Shown here in pieces: positions 52,494-60,784 of a stretch of 64,000 nt of DNA. Numbering within the stretch: position 1 is the stretch's first letter; each line of letters begins with the position of its first letter. A program made the translations under genes and the position numbers. Under the pieces are notes generated by a model. That model did not search any database and was not told the origin of the DNA. It saw only the letters and a list, made by a program, of their open reading frames with translations. Source of the DNA: Phycobacter sedimenti (GTDB taxonomy: Bacteria > Pseudomonadota > Alphaproteobacteria > Rhodobacterales > Rhodobacteraceae). Where the stretch lies: positions 124,001-188,000 of the forward strand of contig NZ_JBBVGR010000002.1 of assembly GCF_038148855.1 (NCBI RefSeq), in the 5' to 3' direction.

Positions 52494-52889
52494 TTAGTCC
52501 ATTTCCCTGGGCAGCGCAAAGGCCGGATCCTGCGCGCGCCCTTGCGGGATCAGCAGCATATCCAGAAGGCCCGATACATCTTCGATATGCTCGGCGATGA
52601 GATGGGTGACCGAATGGGCACACTGCAAGCGGCCGGTGACCCTGAGAAGCCGTCCTGAAATCACCGCGCGCCGGAACGTCTCGTAGGTCTTGCGCCAGAC
52701 GATGACGTTCACCACGCCGGTTTCATCCTCCAGCGTGATAAAGATCACCCCCTTTGCCGTGCCGGGGCGCTGGCGCAGGATCACCAGCCCTGCCACGGTG
52801 ATCCGTGCATTCTCGCGAACCTGTTGCAGTTGATCGGCGCGAAGGCAGTTTGGTGCCTTCTGCGGTGGCGCGCACTTTGCGGACATCAT
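52494..52889 (-). pseudogene. dnaE2: Remnant of error-prone DNA polymerase dnaE2 (C-terminal OB-fold only)
   Basis: The open frame encodes only the C-terminal part of a DnaE2/ImuC-type polymerase: ITVAGLVILRQRPGTAKGVI, ETGVVNVIVWRKTYETF and GRLLRVTGRLQ are strong family signatures of its OB-fold, followed by VTHLIAEHIEDVSGLLD. A full DnaE2 has over 1000 residues with PHP and polymerase domains, none of which appear upstream. The likely ATG is at 52889, giving 131 residues; the track-level extension beyond it is not similar to the polymerase. It is either a decayed gene or a shortened OB protein. No imuA or imuB is nearby. Confidence 0.75.
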
Positions 52890-53034
52890 GGGCCTTGAGT
52901 GTTGTTGCTTGGAACAAATATAGAACGTGTTGCGGGGGTGTCCAGCCAGCGGGCCTTGTACCAGATAGGTCTGGTGTCGCGGCGGGGGCTTGGCTAAACA
53001 GTCTGGCAAGTACCGAGAAAGGGAAGACGTAAGC

Positions 53035-53358
53035 ATGGCAAAGATTACCTATGTCGAACACAATGGCACCGAGCATGTTGTCGAGGTGGCCAACGGGCTG
53101 ACCGTGATGGAAGGCGCGCGGGACAACAATATTCCGGGCATCGAGGCAGATTGCGGCGGTGCCTGTGCCTGCTCGACCTGTCATGTCTATATTCACCCCG
53201 ATTGGGTGGAAAAGCTGCCTGCAAAGGATGACATGGAAGAGGACATGCTGGATTTCGCCTTCGAGCCCGATCCGGCCCGCTCGCGTTTGACCTGCCAGCT
53301 GAAGGTGACGGACGCGCTGGACGGCCTGATTGTCCAGATGCCTGAAAAACAGATCTGA
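53035..53358 (+). CDS. 2Fe-2S ferredoxin, adrenodoxin type
   Basis: A 107-residue electron carrier. The cluster cysteines are Cys 40, 46 and 49 (ADCGGACACSTCHV) with the fourth at Cys 87 (RLTCQL), the C-x5-C-x2-C-x~37-C spacing of vertebrate-type/Isc ferredoxins. An acidic patch (DDMEEDMLDFAFEPD) would contact the partner. No isc genes are adjacent, so the partner, perhaps a P450 or FeS assembly machinery, is unknown. Its stop overlaps the next ATG as TGATG. Confidence 0.93.
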   Translation: MAKITYVEHNGTEHVVEVANGLTVMEGARDNNIPGIEADCGGACACSTCHVYIHPDWVEKLPAKDDMEEDMLDFAFEPDPARSRLTCQLKVTDALDGLIVQMPEKQI

Positions 53359-54191
53359 TGGCCTTTCGGGGGCAGATGGCGCGGCGTCAGCCGGATCGCT
53401 TCTGGCCCCGTTCTGCGCGCGGCGCGAGGCAAGCGCTGCGCACTTGGCTCTTCGGTGGCGCTATGGTGCTCGGCGGGCCTGTTTCTGCCCAAATGGGCGA
53501 GACCGACATCGGTCATTGGTCTCCGAGTAGTGCGGATACCATTCTTTCGGCCGAGTTTACGGGGCCGACTGCGCGCTATGCCCACGCCGTGCTTGGGGAT
53601 GGGCTGGAGTGGGGTGGACTGACCCTGACCTTTGCGGGGCACAATGGCACTGCAATGTCCCTTGAGATCCAGCTGCCGCAGGATCATGTCTTCGAAGACC
53701 TTCAGCCCCGTCTGGTGGATCTGACACTGGATGGCCGCGCGAATGCCGTCATGGTGGTCGAAACGGATATGGCCCGGGGCGCGGCGCTGGCACTTTATGG
53801 CGTGGGCGGAAAGATCGCCGAAACGCCGCATATCGGGCAAAGAAACCGCTGGCTGGCTCCGATCGGGGCTGCGGATCTGGATGGGGACGGGAAGGTGGAA
53901 CTTGCCTATATCGACCGTCCGCATCTGGCCAAGACACTGCGCATCTGGCGCTTTGAAGGCGACGAGTTGGCCGAGATCGCAAGCCTGCCGGGATTGACCA
54001 ATCATCGGATCGGCGAAGACTTCATCACCTCAGGTATGCGCGACTGCGGCGAGGGCCCCGAGATCATCACGGTAGATGCGACCTGGTCTCGCGTTGTGGC
54101 GTCCCGTCTTGCGCAGACAGCTGTCGAGGCCAGAGACATCGGGCCATTTTCAGGGCCGGAGGCGGTTGCAAAGGCTTTGAACTGCTCCTGA
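53358..54191 (+). CDS. Exported VCBS/FG-GAP-like beta-propeller protein
   Basis: A 277-residue protein with an N-terminal hydrophobic segment after a basic stretch (RQALRTWLFGGAMVLGGPVSAQ, a likely signal peptide) and a calcium-binding-like GAADLDGDGKVELAYIDR repeat of the VCBS/FG-GAP type. It ends AKALNCS with a late Cys. The exact family is unclear. It is coupled to the ferredoxin gene by TGATG, yet one is cytosolic and the other apparently exported, so a direct link is not obvious. Function unknown. Confidence 0.75.
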   Translation: MAFRGQMARRQPDRFWPRSARGARQALRTWLFGGAMVLGGPVSAQMGETDIGHWSPSSADTILSAEFTGPTARYAHAVLGDGLEWGGLTLTFAGHNGTAMSLEIQLPQDHVFEDLQPRLVDLTLDGRANAVMVVETDMARGAALALYGVGGKIAETPHIGQRNRWLAPIGAADLDGDGKVELAYIDRPHLAKTLRIWRFEGDELAEIASLPGLTNHRIGEDFITSGMRDCGEGPEIITVDATWSRVVASRLAQTAVEARDIGPFSGPEAVAKALNCS

Positions 54192-54220
54192 ATTGCCCCG
54201 CTCCAGTCAGGGGGCTGCCG

Positions 54221-54239
54221 CGCCGCGCCCTGCGCGGCG
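54221..54239. other. GC-rich hairpin between convergent genes
   Basis: CGCCGCGC and GCGCGGCG form a perfect 8-bp stem with a 3-base loop, 30 bp after the VCBS-like stop. No T tract follows, so it may serve as an RNA 3'-end stabiliser or a weak terminator. Confidence 0.45.
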
Positions 54240-54304
54240 CCGGGCCCAACGGCCGGTCGCATTCCCTGAATGCGGCTCGGCGGGCGGGATAGTGACGCCT
54301 GAAC

Positions 54305-54766
54305 CTAGACGGGACGGCGAAACACCAGTGAGGTGGGGCGATTGTATCCGGCATGCGTGGTTGTGCCGTTCTGCACAAAGCCCAGACGGGAAAACGTGGC
54401 GTGGTTCTCGGTCAGCTCTACCCGCGTATGCAATTCTACGGCGGGAAGCTGCAGATCCCGTGCACGCTGCAACGCATGCTCTGCCAAGACACGCGCCAGC
54501 CCTGCGCCGCGGTGTTTGCCATCTACCGCCAGTTTGCCAAGGTAGAGGCAATTCTCTTTCGGTGTCAGGAAAACACAGGCGGCAACGGGCGGGCCAAGGA
54601 TCCAGATTTCTCCGCTTTCGCATTGCTCCGACATCTTCTCGACCGTCAGGTCCCGCATGGACGAGGGTGGATCAATACGCCCCTCCATATAGGCAAAACT
54701 GCGCTGAATGAGGGCAAGAACCTCAGGAAGGCGCGGGTCCTCTGCAGTCAGACGCTCCGGGGTCAT
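54305..54766 (-). CDS. GNAT-family N-acetyltransferase
   Basis: A 153-residue acetyltransferase with the GNAT core: LYLGKLAVDGKHRGAGLARVLAEHALQRARD contains the acetyl-CoA pyrophosphate loop (K-H-R-G-A-G-L-A). VELHTRVELTENHATFSRLGFVQNG is the C-terminal strand-helix. The substrate is unknown. The start overlaps the stop of the upstream PAS-LuxR gene by 4 bp (ATGA), making it the second gene of a two-gene unit. Confidence 0.87.
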   Translation of the reverse strand: MTPERLTAEDPRLPEVLALIQRSFAYMEGRIDPPSSMRDLTVEKMSEQCESGEIWILGPPVAACVFLTPKENCLYLGKLAVDGKHRGAGLARVLAEHALQRARDLQLPAVELHTRVELTENHATFSRLGFVQNGTTTHAGYNRPTSLVFRRPV

Positions 54767-55380
54767 GGGCTGTTGCTGCGCACGACATGATCGCCGCCGA
54801 TATCTCCCAGTGAGGAGAACAGGCTGGCCGTGTTGTTGGCGCCGACCTTCTTCAACAGGCGCGCCCGGTGCACCTCGACCGTGCGATAGCTCAGATCCAG
54901 GATCCGGGCGATTTCCTTGCTGGTCTTGCCTTCGCGCAAAAGGGAATAGACCTCCCGCTCACGTCGAGTCAGTGGCTGATAGGGGCGTACGCCCGACAGA
55001 TCTGCAAAGCTCCAGACAGCGCGGCCCAAAGGCTCGTCCGGGGTAAAGGTATGGCCACGCACGCGCACCCAGAACAATTCCCCGGATTTGCGTTTCATCA
55101 CCCGTTCGTCCCAGTAAGGGTTGCCCTGGCCGAGGCTGGTGTCGCCGCGGTTGCGCAGGTTGTGGAATTCCTCATCTGACGGGTAGAGGAAGGCAAAAAG
55201 CCGGTCCAGCATCTCTTCGCGGGGATAACCGAACATCTGGCAAAAGCGCTGATTGCATTCGCGCAGCACGCGGTTCTCGGTCACCACGATGCCAACCGGC
55301 GAGAACTCAAACGCAAGTTGAGCCAGATCACGATCGGCATAAAGCTGATCAAGCGTGGCGGGATCCGGGTATTTGTCCAT
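54763..55380 (-). CDS. PAS-LuxR-type transcription regulator
   Basis: A 205-residue regulator with an N-terminal PAS fold (LAFEFSPVGIVVTENRVLRECNQRFCQMFGYPREEMLDR, with a following PAC-like strand RVRGHTFTPDEPLGRAVW) and a C-terminal LuxR helix-turn-helix (LTRREREVYSLLREGKTSKEIARILDLSYRTVEVHRARL). It lacks the autoinducer-binding and response-receiver domains, so it senses by the PAS pocket. The start is the ATG at 55380. It is followed by the coupled GNAT gene and is well placed to control it. Confidence 0.87.
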   Translation of the reverse strand: MDKYPDPATLDQLYADRDLAQLAFEFSPVGIVVTENRVLRECNQRFCQMFGYPREEMLDRLFAFLYPSDEEFHNLRNRGDTSLGQGNPYWDERVMKRKSGELFWVRVRGHTFTPDEPLGRAVWSFADLSGVRPYQPLTRREREVYSLLREGKTSKEIARILDLSYRTVEVHRARLLKKVGANNTASLFSSLGDIGGDHVVRSNSP

Positions 55381-55492
55381 TCTGCCTCCGGGGCTTGGCA
55401 AACTTTACTAGCTTACCGCAGCAGATCTGCAAATACCTCTGAAGCCGTTTGTAGCCCGGCTATTGCCCCCCGCCGCTTGTGGCGCCCCAAGA

Positions 55493-56758
55493 TCATTTCA
55501 GGGCGCGCCAGCCGATGTCGCGGCGGAAGAAGCCATCTTTCCAGTCGATCTGGTCGACCATGGCATAGGCGCGTGCATGAGCTTCAGTGAGGCTGCTTCC
55601 ACGGGCCGTGACGTTCAGGACGCGGCCGCCATTGGCCAGGATCTTGCCGCCTTCGGATTTGGTGCCCGCATGAAAGACCATGTTGCTGCTGTCCTCGGGC
55701 AGGACGTCGAGGCCCGCGATCTCGGTCCCTTTCTGGTAGGAGCCGGGGTAGCCCTTTGCGGCCATCACGACCGTGATGGCGTGATCATCTCCCCAGTTCA
55801 CCTGGGCCTCCGCCAGCCGACCTTCGGCGGCGGCATGCATCAGGTCCAGCGCCTGCGCGCCAAGCCGCATCATCAGAACCTGGCATTCGGGATCGCCAAA
55901 GCGCACGTTGTATTCAACCAGACGCGGCTGACCGTCCTTGATCATGAGGCCCGCATAAAGAACGCCCTGATAGGGCGCACCCCGCCGGGCCATTTCGGCC
56001 ATGGTTGGCTTGATAATCTCTTCCATGGCGCGGGTCTCGATCTCGGCCGACAGCACCGGGGCCGGGGAATAGGCGCCCATGCCGCCGGTGTTGAGGCCGG
56101 TGTCGCCTTCGCCGACGCGTTTATGATCCTGCGCGGTGCCGATGGGTAGAACGTCTTCGCCATCAACGAGCACAAACAGCGACGCTTCCTCGCCCTCCAT
56201 GAATTCCTCGATCACCACCTCGGCGCCGGCGCCGCCAAAACTGCCGCCGAACATGTCGTCGATGGCGTCAAGCGCGGTTTGCTCGTCCATGGCGACGATG
56301 ACGCCCTTGCCCGCCGCCAGACCGTCGGCCTTGACCACGATGGGCGCGCCTTGCTGGCGCACATAGGCCTTTGCGGCTTCGGCATCGGTGAAATGGCCAT
56401 AGGCGGCTGTGGGCGCCTTGGCCGCATCACAGATTTCCTTGGTGAAGCTTTTGGAGGCTTCCAGCTCGGCCGCCGCCTGCGAGGGGCCGAACACCAGAAT
56501 ACCCGCCTCGCGCAGGCGGTCTGCAACGCCTGTCGCCAGCGGGGCCTCGGGGCCAATGATGACGAAATCGATGGCGTTTTCCTCTGCAAAGGTCACCACG
56601 GCGCCGCCCTGTTCGATATCGAGGCTGGCGCAATCGGCAATCTGCGCAATGCCCGCATTGCCGGGGGCCACGATCAGCTTGTCGCATTTGGGGTTCTGCA
56701 TCACTGCCCAGGCCAGTGCATGTTCGCGCCCGCCGCTGCCAAGGATAAGGATATTCAT
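55493..56758 (-). CDS. purD: Phosphoribosylamine-glycine ligase
   Basis: ATP-grasp enzyme for the second step of purine synthesis, joining glycine to phosphoribosylamine. The N-terminus MNILILGSGGREHALAWAV, the ATP-grasp region (KADGLAAGKGVIVAMDEQTAL) and GGMGAYSPAPVL are diagnostic. It has 421 residues. The start is the ATG at 56758; the frame upstream is over an intergenic region. It is divergent from xseA across about 160 bp. Confidence 0.97.
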   Translation of the reverse strand: MNILILGSGGREHALAWAVMQNPKCDKLIVAPGNAGIAQIADCASLDIEQGGAVVTFAEENAIDFVIIGPEAPLATGVADRLREAGILVFGPSQAAAELEASKSFTKEICDAAKAPTAAYGHFTDAEAAKAYVRQQGAPIVVKADGLAAGKGVIVAMDEQTALDAIDDMFGGSFGGAGAEVVIEEFMEGEEASLFVLVDGEDVLPIGTAQDHKRVGEGDTGLNTGGMGAYSPAPVLSAEIETRAMEEIIKPTMAEMARRGAPYQGVLYAGLMIKDGQPRLVEYNVRFGDPECQVLMMRLGAQALDLMHAAAEGRLAEAQVNWGDDHAITVVMAAKGYPGSYQKGTEIAGLDVLPEDSSNMVFHAGTKSEGGKILANGGRVLNVTARGSSLTEAHARAYAMVDQIDWKDGFFRRDIGWRALK

Positions 56759-56921
56759 CGCACTGTCTCCGATCTGTCCGCGCCCGCGCCCTTGCCCGTG
56801 CGTCGAGGGCTTGCCTTGCTTGTCGCGCCTTCTATGCTGCGCGGGCCTGTAAAACAAGAACCGCTTGGTCGCAGGCTGGGCGTCACCTGCCCATTCGAGC
56901 GAAGACGACAAAGAGCAGCCG

Positions 56922-58445
56922 ATGTCCGATCTGATTGACGATCCCGCCCCAGGCCAGAATGCGCCGGAATTCACCGTCTCCGAGATTTCGGGCGAGGTGA
57001 AGCGCACGCTTGAAAGTACCTTTGGCCGGATTCGGGTGCGCGGCGAAGTCGGGCGCGTGTTCAAGGCAAGATCCGGGCATCTTTATTATGACGTCAAGGA
57101 TGACCGAAGCGTTCTGGCCTGCACCACCTGGAAGGGGCAGGTCGCGGGTCTTTCGGTGGTGCCGGAAGAAGGGCTCGAGGTGGTTGTCACGGGTCGTCTG
57201 ACGGCCTTTGGCGCGCAATCCAAGTACAACATGAACGTCGAAGAGGTCGCCGTTGCTGGGCAGGGTGCGCTGATGGCGCTTCTGGAAAAGCGCAAGAAAC
57301 AGCTTGAGGCCGAAGGACTGTTCGCGCCCGAGCGCAAGAAACCGCTGCCTTATCTGCCTGGGATCATTGGGGTTGTGACCTCGCCCTCTGGTGCGGTGAT
57401 CCGCGATATCCTGCACCGGTTGCGGGATCGATTTCCGCGCAAGGTGCTGGTCTGGCCGGTTGCGGTTCAGGGCAGCAATTGCGCCCCCGAAGTGGCCCGC
57501 GCCATCGAAGGTTTCAACCTGTTGACACCGGGCGGAGCGCTGCCACGTCCGGATCTGATCATCGTGGCACGCGGCGGCGGTTCGATCGAGGATCTCTGGG
57601 GCTTCAACGAGGAGATCGTCGCGCGGGCGGCGGCAGCCTCCGAGATCCCGCTGATTTCCGCTGTCGGGCATGAAACGGACACCACTCTGATCGATTTCGT
57701 CTCTGACCGGCGCGCGCCAACGCCCACGGCGGCGGCGGAGCTTGCCGTGCCGGTGCGGCTCGATCTTCTGGCCTGGAGCGAAAACCAGGGCGCGCGTCTG
57801 GCCCGGGCGGCCGGGCAGGCGGTGCAGCAGCGGCGCCAGCGCCTGAGCGATCTGTCCCGCGCTTTGCCGCGGCCCGAGACCTTGCTGGAAACGCCTCGTC
57901 AACGGCTGGATCAGGCGAGCGACGCACTGCCACGCGCGTTGACCTCGGTGGTGCAGCGCCGCCGGGTGCAGTTGAGCGAGGCCTCGGCGGCCCTGCGTCC
58001 GGCTACCTTGCGTGGCTTGCTTGCTGGGCGAGCCAACGGCCTCAGCAACCTCTCGTCACGCCTGTCCCTGCGGCCGATCCGGCAGGAAATGCAGCGCCGA
58101 CACGAGCGCATCTCCCAGCTTGGTCAGCGGCTCGAGATCGTTCAGCGCCAACGGCTGGAGCGTCAGCGTCAGCTTTTGTCGTCAGCCGGGCGACAGCTTG
58201 AGATTCTCAGCTACAAGGCGACCCTGGCGCGCGGCTATGCGGTGGTACGCTCGGGCGAGGCTATTGTGACCACGCGCGCTGCGGCGAAACAGGCGGGCCC
58301 CCTGCAGATCGAGTTCAGCGATGGCACGCTGGATCTGTCGACGGAAGCGGCGCCTGCGGCAGGTGCAACTGCAGCCAGCACCAGCAAGAAGCAGCCCAAG
58401 CCAAAGGTCAAACCCGATGAAGGCGGACAAGGTTCGCTGTTTTGA
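56922..58445 (+). CDS. xseA: Exodeoxyribonuclease VII large subunit
   Basis: Catalytic large subunit of exonuclease VII, degrading single-stranded DNA in both directions. FTVSEISGEVKRTLESTFGRIRVRGEVG begins the OB domain; IIGVVTSPSGAVIRDILHRL and GHETDTTLIDFVSDRRAPTPTAAAEL are catalytic-domain signatures. A long coiled coil (about 290-440) ends in an Ala/Lys-rich tail. It has 507 residues from the ATG at 56922. The small subunit xseB is not nearby. It converges on a small exported protein. Confidence 0.95.
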   Translation: MSDLIDDPAPGQNAPEFTVSEISGEVKRTLESTFGRIRVRGEVGRVFKARSGHLYYDVKDDRSVLACTTWKGQVAGLSVVPEEGLEVVVTGRLTAFGAQSKYNMNVEEVAVAGQGALMALLEKRKKQLEAEGLFAPERKKPLPYLPGIIGVVTSPSGAVIRDILHRLRDRFPRKVLVWPVAVQGSNCAPEVARAIEGFNLLTPGGALPRPDLIIVARGGGSIEDLWGFNEEIVARAAAASEIPLISAVGHETDTTLIDFVSDRRAPTPTAAAELAVPVRLDLLAWSENQGARLARAAGQAVQQRRQRLSDLSRALPRPETLLETPRQRLDQASDALPRALTSVVQRRRVQLSEASAALRPATLRGLLAGRANGLSNLSSRLSLRPIRQEMQRRHERISQLGQRLEIVQRQRLERQRQLLSSAGRQLEILSYKATLARGYAVVRSGEAIVTTRAAAKQAGPLQIEFSDGTLDLSTEAAPAAGATAASTSKKQPKPKVKPDEGGQGSLF

Positions 58446-58467
58446 TCAGGCGGGGGTCCCCCTGGGG

Positions 58468-58872
58468 TCAGACCCCCACGTTCGGGCCCTGGCAGATCAT
58501 CTCTTCGCCGATGTCGTCCGCCTCATAAAGCTCGGTGGCTTCGGGATCGTTCTGGAAACGCGCGCTCAGCCCGTTCGGTGTCATCGAAAAGCGCCAGCAC
58601 TGCGGGTCGTTGCGATCTTCATAAAGAAAGCAGATCTGGTCCGCCTGTTGATACCAGTGGCCCTCCTGGCAGCGCCCATCGAGAAATGACCAGATGACCC
58701 GGCGACCGGGCAGGTAGCGTTCGACCCCATATGCTGTGCCATCAAAACCGTAAAACAGCGTCTTACCGCGGGTGTAGCGATCAAATGCTTCCGCATCCAA
58801 AGGCTCGGCAGCTGCGCCGACAGCCGGAGCCATCAGCGCCGTACAAAAGGGAATCGTCCAGAACCAACGCAT
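58468..58872 (-). CDS. Exported hypothetical protein
   Basis: A 134-residue protein with a signal peptide (MRWFWTIPFCTALMAPAVGAAA). The mature part is Trp/Tyr-rich with four cysteines (RCQEGHWYQQADQICFLYED, QCWRFS, EEMICQGP), suggesting a small disulfide-bonded periplasmic domain. The sequence pattern is reminiscent of a common alphaproteobacterial periplasmic family, but I cannot name it. A GC-rich inverted repeat straddles its 3' end. It lies between xseA (convergent) and the alkane hydroxylase-like gene, same strand as the latter, with 27 bp between them. Confidence 0.72.
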   Translation of the reverse strand: MRWFWTIPFCTALMAPAVGAAAEPLDAEAFDRYTRGKTLFYGFDGTAYGVERYLPGRRVIWSFLDGRCQEGHWYQQADQICFLYEDRNDPQCWRFSMTPNGLSARFQNDPEATELYEADDIGEEMICQGPNVGV

Positions 58873-58899
58873 GAGGCAACTGTGCCAGATCGGAGGGCG

Positions 58900-60024
58900 T
58901 CAGGCCAACCCCTCTGGTCCGTTGCGTGCCAGTTTGCTCAGCTCTCTGTTCATGATGCGTTTCCAAAGGGGAGGGATCAGCGCGATCGCCCCCATCACCG
59001 GCAGGGAATGAGGCAGGGTGGGCATCTGCGGCGTGAGGCGCAACTCCGGGAAATGGCGGCCTGGATTGACGTGGTGATCGGAATGGCGCGGCGCGTTCAG
59101 CATCATCGCCGAAGAATACCAATGCGGCGCATTCCAGGACTGCTCTGGACCAACCGGAACAGGGCGACCGTCAGGCCTGAGGGGACGCCGCAAGCCGTAG
59201 TGTTGCACGTAGTCGGCCAGAAAGATCTGTATCTGCGCATGCGCGGCTACAAGGGTGAAAGACACGAGGCCACTCAGGCCTGCAGCCATGACCGTTAAAA
59301 ACAGCATGAAGGCCGCGACGGCCACGTATGTCACGTAAGGATGGCCGAGCACAGGTGCAGGCTTCGACTTGCGTGCACGTGCGCTGGTCTCAGCCGCAAG
59401 CCCCGCGCGGAAGGATCCGATCCAGGCCCGCATCAAAAACCGGTAAAAGCTTTCCCCGCGCCGTGCCGAATTGGGATCCCTTGCGGTGCCCACATGCACA
59501 TGATGCACCTTGAGGTGGGCCGAAGCGTGATGCCCGATCAGCATCGAAGAGTAGACCAGTACGCCAAGGCGGCGCAGCAGACGGTTTGGGCGGTGGATCA
59601 ACTCATGCGCATTGGGGTGCGAGATCTGCCCCATGAACAGCCCCTGCGCCAGGATCAGCGGGATGGCGGCGCCCCATCCCAGGCGTCCGGCGGTCGTGGC
59701 GACAGGCAGCAGAAGGGCGAAATGGGCAAAGGCGAGTGTGATCTGCAACAGATCCGCGCCAAAAGGGGCTGTTTCCTGCTGCGTTTTGCGACCCAGACGG
59801 TCAAGCAGCAAGACCGCGGCCGTGATCGAGGCCAGCGCCAGCCAGATCCACACTCCGCCCCAAAGGCATCCAAGACCGATCAGCACGGTGGGGGTCAGGC
59901 TGGCGATCGCAAACAAGGCCAAGGGCGGTCTCCATTCCTGTCCCTCAAAAAGGGGCTCTGGCGCCTTTGGGCAGGCACCGGGTTTCCCTTGGTCACCTTT
60001 GACCGAGGACGCGCCCTTGGGCAA
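58900..60024 (-). CDS. alkB: AlkB-type membrane alkane monooxygenase
   Basis: Integral-membrane di-iron hydroxylase that terminally oxidises alkanes or related chains. The eight-histidine layout is visible: HELIH (140-144), HASAHLKVHH (166-175), then DYVQHYGLRR (271-280) and APRHSDHH (311-318), with several membrane helices between. QHYG and RHSDHH are AlkB signatures that distinguish it from fatty-acid desaturases. The annotated start is TTG at 60024; the first ~30 residues are poor and a later TTG or GTG start is possible. No rubredoxin or rubredoxin reductase gene is adjacent. Confidence 0.8.
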   Translation of the reverse strand: MPKGASSVKGDQGKPGACPKAPEPLFEGQEWRPPLALFAIASLTPTVLIGLGCLWGGVWIWLALASITAAVLLLDRLGRKTQQETAPFGADLLQITLAFAHFALLLPVATTAGRLGWGAAIPLILAQGLFMGQISHPNAHELIHRPNRLLRRLGVLVYSSMLIGHHASAHLKVHHVHVGTARDPNSARRGESFYRFLMRAWIGSFRAGLAAETSARARKSKPAPVLGHPYVTYVAVAAFMLFLTVMAAGLSGLVSFTLVAAHAQIQIFLADYVQHYGLRRPLRPDGRPVPVGPEQSWNAPHWYSSAMMLNAPRHSDHHVNPGRHFPELRLTPQMPTLPHSLPVMGAIALIPPLWKRIMNRELSKLARNGPEGLA

Positions 60025-60062
60025 GGATGTGTGCGCTCAGGGTCGAAGGGGAGGATAGAGCG

Positions 60063-60707
60063 TTGGAGACATCGATACTGTTGGTGGCGGCAGGCTGCGC
60101 CTTTGCCTATCTGCTTTTCACCGCGCAGCCTGAAGGAGCGTTGCGCTCGACGCTCAAGACCGCATCGGTGGCCTTGCTGGCAGGTCTGGCCTTTCTGTCC
60201 GATGCTCCGGTGTTGCTGGGGTGCGGTCTGCTGCTTTGCGCAGTGGGCGACTATTGCCTGTCGCGGGAGGGGGAAGGGGCTTTCATGGCCGGTGTCGGCG
60301 CCTTTGCAGCCGGACACCTGGCTTATGTGGCCCTGTTCCTGACCGCACCGGGGGGCGATTTTGCGCAGCTGGCCCAGATGCCGGGGCTGGCCGTGGTGCT
60401 GGGGCTTGCGCTTCTGGGCCTCATCATGGTGCGTGTTCTTGCGCCCCGTGCGGGTGCGCTCAAGGGGGCTGTTTTGGCCTATATCCCGATCATCCTGTCG
60501 ATGGGTGTCGCGGCGGCAACGCTTCCGGCGCAGGGGGCGGTGGCCTGGGCGCTGCCCGCCGCGATGGCCTTTATCGCATCAGATGTGGTGCTGGCCTTTG
60601 AAACCTTTGTCCTGCCAGACGGGCACGCGCTGCGCCGGATCGCGCCCTATGCGGTCTGGCCGCTCTACTGGGGCGCACAGATCGGGTTTTTCTTTGCCTT
60701 TTGGTGA
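60063..60707 (+). CDS. Lysoplasmalogenase-like membrane protein (YhhN/TMEM86 family)
   Basis: About 214 residues with eight predicted helices and little polar sequence. GDYCLS and SDVVLAFETF carry the paired acidic residues conserved in the YhhN/TMEM86 family, some members of which hydrolyse the vinyl-ether bond of lysoplasmalogen. A TTG at 60063 with GGGGAGG upstream gives the family-like N-terminus; an ATG at 60027 is possible but its extension does not match. The gene is divergent from alkB with almost no gap. Substrate unproved. Confidence 0.75.
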   Translation: METSILLVAAGCAFAYLLFTAQPEGALRSTLKTASVALLAGLAFLSDAPVLLGCGLLLCAVGDYCLSREGEGAFMAGVGAFAAGHLAYVALFLTAPGGDFAQLAQMPGLAVVLGLALLGLIMVRVLAPRAGALKGAVLAYIPIILSMGVAAATLPAQGAVAWALPAAMAFIASDVVLAFETFVLPDGHALRRIAPYAVWPLYWGAQIGFFFAFW

Positions 60708-60784
60708 TCGGGTGGCCTTCATCCGCTTTGCAACCGGCGTCAATCCGCATTAGGTGAGAGGCAGACATACTCGCGGAGACACCG

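Noticed and set aside
58452..58477. Inverted repeat GGGGGTC/GACCCCC at the end of the exported hypothetical gene
   Set aside because: No T tract on either strand and it overlaps the stop codon; possible but not supported as a terminator.
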